NCBI GenBank assembly: GCA_002368955.1
Contig: DFDY01000136.1
Location: forward strand, 1 to 9,619
From: Bacteroidales bacterium UBA3816
GTDB taxonomy: Bacteria; Bacteroidota; Bacteroidia; Bacteroidales; P3
Direction: 5' to 3'
Length of the DNA: 9,619 bases
The notes below the pieces were generated by a model. It saw only the letters and a program-made list of their open reading frames with translations, had not been told where the DNA came from and did not search any database. Within the stretch, counting starts at the first letter, position 1; each line of letters starts with the position of its first letter. Positions 5,768 through 9,619 of the stretch are shown one piece after another. The translations under genes were made by a program, and so were the position numbers.

Positions 5768-6769
5768 TTACATGTTTTTGAGGCGCTCGGTAAGCATGGG
5801 GACAATCTTGTGGAGGTCGCCCACGATGCCGAGGTCAGCCACGCTGAAGATGGGAGCGAATTTGTCCTTATTGATGGCAACAATGAACTCGCTCTCTTCC
5901 ATACCGGCGAGGTGCTGGATGGCACCGCTGATACCGCAGGCCATATAGAGGTTGGGACGGACGGTCTTTCCGGTCTGGCCCACCTGACGGCTGGCATCCA
6001 TGACGCCTGCATCAACCATAGCACGGCTGCTGGAGACTTCGCCGCCGAGTTCTTTGGCCAGGGCTTCCAGTTTGGCAAATCCTTCCTTGCTGCCTACGCC
6101 ACGGCCACCGCTGACCAGCACTTTGGCCTGGCTGATGTCGGTGATGACTTTCTCCTCCTTAACGGTCTTAACAATCTTTACGCGGCTGATTTTGGCATCG
6201 TCAAAATTGACCTTGTAGTCAATCACTTCGCCCTTGCGATTGGGGTCGGGAGTGAGTTTCTGCATAACGCCGGGACGAACGGTAGACATCTGCGGACGGT
6301 GGTTTTTGCAGAGGATGGTGGCCATAAGGTTGCCGCCGAAAGCGGGACGGGTCATGCGGAATTCCTTCTCCTCGTCGCTGATTTCCAGCTTAGTGGCATC
6401 GGCAGTGAGGCCGGTGACATTGCGGGCAGACACACGGGGACCCAAGTCGCGGCCGATGGTGGTGGCACCAATCAGAAGGATGCTGGGCTTGTACTCTTTG
6501 ATAATCTGGGTGATGGCCTCGGTGTAGGGCTCGGTGAGATAGGTCTCCAGATGGTCATCGTCGCAAACCAACACCTTGTCGGCACCGGCTGCGATGAGGC
6601 TCTGAGCCTGATCTTTGATATTCTTGCCCAAGAAAATGGCTACCACTTTCTCGCCCAGGGCGTCGGCCAGCTCTCGGGCCTTACCTAACAGCTCAAGTGC
6701 TACATTCTGAATCTTGCCATCGCGCTGCTCGGCAAATACGTAAACGTCTTTATAATCTGCTAAATTCAT
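5768..6769 (-). CDS. etfA: Electron transfer flavoprotein, alpha subunit
   Basis: 333 aa, the usual size of EtfA/FixB. It forms a heterodimer with EtfB and carries FAD, passing electrons to or from acyl-CoA dehydrogenase in the cytoplasm. Residues 1-190 form the ETF alpha/beta domain, with IGATTIGRDLGPRVSAR at 100-116. The C-terminal FAD domain (~213-333) has the expected motifs: SGGRGVG (220-226), SSRAMVDAG (247-255), QVGQTGKTV (262-270), GISGAIQH (279-286), AINKD (298-302) and the closing VADLGIVGD (310-318). The ATG lies five bases after the etfB stop, as is typical of these co-translated partners. It is the last gene of its unit and is followed by a strong terminator. Confidence 0.97.
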   Translation of the reverse strand: MNLADYKDVYVFAEQRDGKIQNVALELLGKARELADALGEKVVAIFLGKNIKDQAQSLIAAGADKVLVCDDDHLETYLTEPYTEAITQIIKEYKPSILLIGATTIGRDLGPRVSARNVTGLTADATKLEISDEEKEFRMTRPAFGGNLMATILCKNHRPQMSTVRPGVMQKLTPDPNRKGEVIDYKVNFDDAKISRVKIVKTVKEEKVITDISQAKVLVSGGRGVGSKEGFAKLEALAKELGGEVSSSRAMVDAGVMDASRQVGQTGKTVRPNLYMACGISGAIQHLAGMEESEFIVAINKDKFAPIFSVADLGIVGDLHKIVPMLTERLKNM

Positions 6770-6774
6770 GGCTA

Positions 6775-7560
6775 TTAGATAATATGTTTTTCTTTGAGTT
6801 TATTGACGATGAGTTCCACGGCCTCTTCGGGAGTCACCTCGAAGGTTTCGCCAGCAGGTTTGAGCTGCTTGGGGAAGGACTTGAAGACAGAGGTGGGGGA
6901 ACCAGCCTTGCCGATACGGTCCTCGGGAACATTGATGCGGTCGGCACCCCAAACTTCCACTTCCTTGTCATAGGCGGTAACAATGCCGTTGACAGTCATG
7001 TAGCGAGGATGGACTGCGCTGGCCAAAGCAGTGACCACACAGGGGGCCTGCATCTGAAGGATTTGGTAGCCGTCTTCCATCTGCTTGCGGATGGTGAAAG
7101 TCTTGGTGGCCTCGTCGTACTGGAGGTCTTCCATATAGGACACCTGCGGCAGGTCGAGGTGCTCAGCAATCTGGGGACCCACCTGGGCAGTGTCGCCATC
7201 GATGGCCTGACGGCCGGTGATGACCAGGTCGAAGTCCATGGTGCGCAGCGCACCGGCAATGGCACTGGAGGTGGCCAGGGTATCGGCACCGCCAAGTTTA
7301 CGGTCGGTGAGCAGGATGGCACGGTCGACACCCATAGCGAGGGCTTCGCGCAGGATGGCCTCTGCCTGGGGCAGACCCATGGTGATGACGGTAACGTGGG
7401 CACCGTATTTGTCTTTCAGCTGGAGAGCAAATTCCAGTCCGCCCTTGTCGTCGGGGTTCATGATGCTAGGAACGCCCTCACGAATCAGCGTGCCGGTCTG
7501 CGGATTGATTTTCACCTCAGTGGTGTCCGGCACTTGTTTTATGCAAACTACGATTTTCAT
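6775..7560 (-). CDS. etfB: Electron transfer flavoprotein, beta subunit
   Basis: 261 aa, complete. It starts MKIVVCIKQVPDT as EtfB/FixA proteins do and partners EtfA. Visible landmarks are GGADTLATSSAIAGAL (90-105), GRQAIDGDTAQVGPQIAEHL (116-135) and the C-terminal arm around 203-230. The motif GRQAIDGDTAQVGP is the form found in ETFs paired with butyryl-CoA dehydrogenase of anaerobes. The mitochondrial type differs there (GKQAIDDD...). This suggests a group that includes electron-bifurcating ETFs, where NADH oxidation drives both crotonyl-CoA and ferredoxin/flavodoxin reduction. Bifurcation is inferred from family resemblance and context, not shown. The acyl-CoA dehydrogenase gene ends 54 bp upstream, across a short tandem repeat. 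Confidence 0.97.
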   Translation of the reverse strand: MKIVVCIKQVPDTTEVKINPQTGTLIREGVPSIMNPDDKGGLEFALQLKDKYGAHVTVITMGLPQAEAILREALAMGVDRAILLTDRKLGGADTLATSSAIAGALRTMDFDLVITGRQAIDGDTAQVGPQIAEHLDLPQVSYMEDLQYDEATKTFTIRKQMEDGYQILQMQAPCVVTALASAVHPRYMTVNGIVTAYDKEVEVWGADRINVPEDRIGKAGSPTSVFKSFPKQLKPAGETFEVTPEEAVELIVNKLKEKHII

Positions 7561-7570
7561 TTTTTCTTCT

Positions 7571-7606
7571 GAGTATTCTGATTACTCCGAGTATTCTGAG
7601 TATTCT
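7571..7606. repeat. Four-copy 9-bp tandem repeat between acyl-CoA dehydrogenase and etfB
   Basis: Units read GAGTATTCT (7571-7579), GATTACTCC (7580-7588), GAGTATTCT (7589-7597) and GAGTATTCT (7598-7606): three identical copies and one with three changes. The array fills most of the gap between two genes of one operon and lies eight bases after the upstream stop on the minus strand. Unit number could vary between strains. It might tune spacing or mRNA processing, but no function is shown. Confidence 0.8.
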
Positions 7607-7614
7607 AATGGTTA

Positions 7615-8754
7615 TTATTTGAACAATTTACCGGCGATGACCATGCGCTGCACTTCACTGGTGCCTTCGTAGATTTCGGTAATCTTGGCATCGCGCATCA
7701 TGCGCTCAACGGGATATTCGCGGGTGTAGCCATAGCCGCCGTGGAACTGGACAGCCTTGGTGGTCACCTCCATTGCGGTCTCGGCACTAAAGAGCTTGGC
7801 CATAGCGGCATCGGCACTGTAGGGCAGGCCGTGGTCTTTCTTGTAGTGAGCCGAACGGCAGAGCATACGGGCTGCCTGCACCTTGGTTTCGAGGTCGGCC
7901 ATCTGGAACTGAGTGTTCTGGAACTGGCTGATGCTGCGGCCGAACTGTTTACGCTCTTTGGTATACTTGACTGTCTCGTCCATGGCACCCTGAGCAATGC
8001 CGAGGGCCTGGCAGGCAATGCCGATACGGCCGCCGTCGAGGGTCTTCATGGCCAGGCTGAAGCCTTTGCCAATCTGGCCGAGGAGGTTCTCCTTGGGAAT
8101 GCGGCAGTCTTCGAAAATCAGCTCGGTGGTGGCGCTGCCACGGATGCCCATCTTCTTCTCTTTCTTGCCAATGCTGAAACCGGGAGCGGTCTTCTCAACG
8201 ATAAAGGCACTGATGCCCTTGGTGCCGAGGCTCTTGTCGGTCATGGCAATGATGATGAACACATCGGCATAGCTGCCGTTGGTGATGAAAATCTTGCTGC
8301 CGTTGAGCACCCACTGGTCGCCGTCAAGGACAGCGGTGGTCTGCTGACCGGCAGCATCGGTACCGGCGTTGGGTTCGGTGAGACCGAAAGCACCAATCCA
8401 TTCGCCACTGGCGAGTTTGGGCAGATATTTCATCTTCTGCTCCTCGGTGCCGGCTTCCATAATGGGGGCTACGCAGAGGCTGGTGTGGGCAGAGAGGATA
8501 ACACCGGTGGTGGCACAAACGCGGGAGAGTTCCTCTACGGCCATACCGTACATGATGTTGGTACCACCGGCACCGCCGTACTCGGTGGGGACGGGAATGC
8601 CCATCAGGCCGATTTTGGCCATTTTTTTGACGGTCTCCATCGGGAAGCGTTCTTCCTCATCGACTTCGGCTGCCAGGGGCTTGACTTCTTTCTCTGCAAA
8701 TTCGCGAATCATCTGCAGGAAGAGCTGTTCTTGTTTGGTGAAACTAAAATCCAT
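7615..8754 (-). CDS. Short-chain (butyryl-CoA type) acyl-CoA dehydrogenase
   Basis: 379 aa, full length for the family. It is an FAD enzyme interconverting acyl-CoA and 2-enoyl-CoA, working with EtfAB; in anaerobes the usual direction is reduction of crotonyl-CoA to butyryl-CoA. Domain order is the N-terminal helical part, the beta domain with GLTEPNAGTD (124-133) and FITNG (156-160), then the C-terminal helical part with ERKQFG (267-272) and QFHGGYGYTREYPVERMMRD (336-355). The catalytic base is Glu363 in IYEGTSEVQR (361-370), the position used by short- and medium-chain enzymes and not by isovaleryl or long-chain ones. Exact chain length is not readable from sequence. Placement directly upstream of etfBA supports a butyryl-CoA dehydrogenase role. 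RidA precedes it by 91 bp. Confidence 0.94.
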   Translation of the reverse strand: MDFSFTKQEQLFLQMIREFAEKEVKPLAAEVDEEERFPMETVKKMAKIGLMGIPVPTEYGGAGGTNIMYGMAVEELSRVCATTGVILSAHTSLCVAPIMEAGTEEQKMKYLPKLASGEWIGAFGLTEPNAGTDAAGQQTTAVLDGDQWVLNGSKIFITNGSYADVFIIIAMTDKSLGTKGISAFIVEKTAPGFSIGKKEKKMGIRGSATTELIFEDCRIPKENLLGQIGKGFSLAMKTLDGGRIGIACQALGIAQGAMDETVKYTKERKQFGRSISQFQNTQFQMADLETKVQAARMLCRSAHYKKDHGLPYSADAAMAKLFSAETAMEVTTKAVQFHGGYGYTREYPVERMMRDAKITEIYEGTSEVQRMVIAGKLFK

Positions 8755-8845
8755 ATTATTTTTCTAGTTTTGTGTTTGGTCGGAAGCTCTGTGGAGGAGA
8801 CTGCGGGAGCGGTCCCCCTCCTTGGCTGCCAACTTCATTATTTAA

Positions 8846-9220
8846 TTATTTTACAGCAATGGTCTCAATCTCGACCAGCGCACCCAGCGGCAGAGCCTGA
8901 ACGGCAAAGGCGGCACGGGCAGGGCAGTCGGTGGAATAATACTTGGCGTAGACCTCGTTCATGGGTTTGAAATATTCCATGCTGGCCAACAGACAAGTGG
9001 ATTTGACCACGTCTTTGAAGGTGAAACCAGCCTCGTCCAGAATGGCCTTGATGTTCTGCATCACCTGCTCGGTCTGGGCTTCGATGCCTTCGGGTATTTT
9101 TCCCGTGGCGGGATCGATTGGCACCTGGCCAGAAATGTAGAGAGTGTTACCTGCCAAGATGGCTTGGCTGTAAGGTCCGATGGCTGCAGGAGCCTTAGGG
9201 GTATTGATAACTTTCTTCAT
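8846..9220 (-). CDS. ridA: RidA family enamine/imine deaminase
   Basis: 124 aa, standard for RidA/YjgF/L-PSP proteins, which form cytosolic trimers. They hydrolyse reactive enamines and imines such as 2-aminoacrylate, made by PLP-dependent serine/threonine dehydratases, to the keto acid and ammonia. Visible family features are GPYSQA with Tyr17 (15-20), ISGQVPIDP (29-37), and the C-terminal signature CPARAAFAVQALPLGALVEIE (99-119). The signature holds the substrate-carboxylate Arg102, equivalent to Arg105 of the enteric enzyme, and Glu119. All key residues are present, so an active RidA is expected. It is first in the unit with the acyl-CoA dehydrogenase and etfBA, which hints at amino-acid fermentation, for example threonine to 2-ketobutyrate. 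Confidence 0.96.
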   Translation of the reverse strand: MKKVINTPKAPAAIGPYSQAILAGNTLYISGQVPIDPATGKIPEGIEAQTEQVMQNIKAILDEAGFTFKDVVKSTCLLASMEYFKPMNEVYAKYYSTDCPARAAFAVQALPLGALVEIETIAVK

Positions 9221-9269
9221 AATGATACGTTATTTATTATTTTATTGTTTTTATTATAAATTGAATTTG

Positions 9270-9277
9270 CAAAGATA
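9270..9277 (-). promoter_or_regulatory. Candidate -7 box for the ridA unit
   Basis: TATCTTTG on the minus strand matches TAnnTTTG exactly and lies about 50 bases before the ridA ATG, in very A/T-rich DNA. The -33 box is poor: TGCG at 19 bases, with the nearest TTTG about 30 bases upstream. The position is good, the match is partial. Confidence 0.5.
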
Positions 9278-9619
9278 ATATTTTTTTTTCGATTATCGCA
9301 TTATTGGCAAAAAATATCTTATTTTTATCATTCCCGACAATCACCAACAATCTAATATATAACGTTTTTAGCGACGAGTAATTGGTGGTGAGCGATTCTT
9401 TTTAGTGATGAGTGATAGGTGATGAGAGATTCGACAAATGTTTTATTTTAGCGATTAGTGAACAGTGAATTCAGTGTATGGCATACAGGGTTTAGCTTGC
9501 AGCGATGTCTGCCGTCCTATTGCACATTGCACACTATTCATCGCACACCATTATCACCCATCACAATTCACTAGTAAGCCCCTACCGACCCGCTTATGAA
9601 TTGGGTTGGAAACGAATAT
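9278..9619. other. Non-coding region with direct and inverted heptamer repeats
   Basis: No convincing gene is visible. After the tandem duplication (9365-9432) and its third relative, the opposite orientation appears at about 9519-9573. There ATTGCAC occurs twice in tandem (9519-9532), and TTATCACCCATCACAATTCAC is close to the reverse complement of the GTGATGG/GTGATAG-type units. The two arms flank about 45 bases (9475-9518) and could form a long imperfect stem. Near the edge, CCGACCC (9585-9591) can pair with GGGTTGG (9603-9609), with one G-T pair, around an 11-base loop. What lies beyond the right edge is unknown. Confidence 0.6.
9365..9432. repeat. 34-bp tandem duplication made of degenerate heptamers
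   Basis: Two adjacent 34-base copies (9365-9398 and 9399-9432) agree at 28 of 34 positions. Each starts TTTTTAG and ends GATTC. Inside each copy, 7-base units of the GTGATGA type repeat. A shorter third relative with the same start (TTTTAGCGATTAGTGA) lies at 9446-9472. Degenerate GTGA-type heptamer arrays are something I recall from intergenic DNA of Prevotella and relatives. Confidence 0.75.

Noticed and set aside
5732..8970. Long plus-strand open frames (5732-6688, 6697-7572, 7741-8970)
   Set aside because: They are mirror frames of etfA, etfB and the acyl-CoA dehydrogenase. The minus-strand proteins carry every expected family motif, and the plus-strand products are low-complexity Gly/His/Leu-rich sequences with no family resemblance.
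9365..9575. CRISPR array
   Set aside because: Repeats are short, degenerate, directly adjacent and without unique spacers of regular length. No cas genes are present.

Overview
The window looks like a chromosomal segment from a member of the Bacteroidales (Bacteroidetes). Four things point there. The sigma factor begins with the Bacteroidetes RpoD-type N-terminus. Upstream regions carry TAnnTTTG -7 boxes, some with a TTTG-like -33 box about 19-20 bases away. Start codons follow A/T-rich leaders without a clear Shine-Dalgarno. Intergenic DNA is very A/T-rich between G/C-richer genes. Species level cannot be read from the sequence.

Layout: almost everything lies on the minus strand. The left edge holds the last 34 codons of a plus-strand gene I do not recognise. 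It ends in a strong hairpin terminator that also sits a few bases from the stop of the convergent minus-strand gene. Reading the minus strand from right to left there are three transcription units. (1) ridA, acyl-CoA dehydrogenase, etfB, etfA (9220 down to 5768) form a fermentation/electron-transfer operon with a candidate promoter at 9270-9277 and a textbook terminator at 5673-5700. (2) A three-gene membrane unit (5500 down to 3457) follows: a membrane-anchored protein with a duplicated domain and a His-rich tail, a small lipoprotein, and a voltage-gated cation channel of the NaChBac type with a TVEGW selectivity filter. The genes touch or overlap, and upstream lie a candidate promoter and a 12-bp palindrome. 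(3) Last come a divergent RpoD-like sigma factor and, 46 bp downstream, a fusion of a degenerate protein-kinase-like domain with a p97/FtsH-class AAA+ ATPase. This unit has a very good Bacteroidetes promoter about 400 bp upstream of the sigma gene, which implies a long leader containing hairpins and short ORFs.

How the genes fit together: in unit 1 the acyl-CoA dehydrogenase reduces short-chain enoyl-CoA using electrons handled by the EtfAB flavoprotein. RidA removes reactive enamine/imine intermediates of amino-acid breakdown, so amino-acid fermentation to short-chain acids is a reasonable inference. Unit 2 looks like a cation-flux module of the cell envelope. Unit 3 is the most unusual: a non-housekeeping-looking sigma factor next to a pseudokinase-AAA+ protein, possibly a regulator and a remodelling partner. 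No functional link between the two is proven by the sequence.

The right-hand 340 bases are non-coding and hold degenerate heptamer-based direct and inverted repeats.
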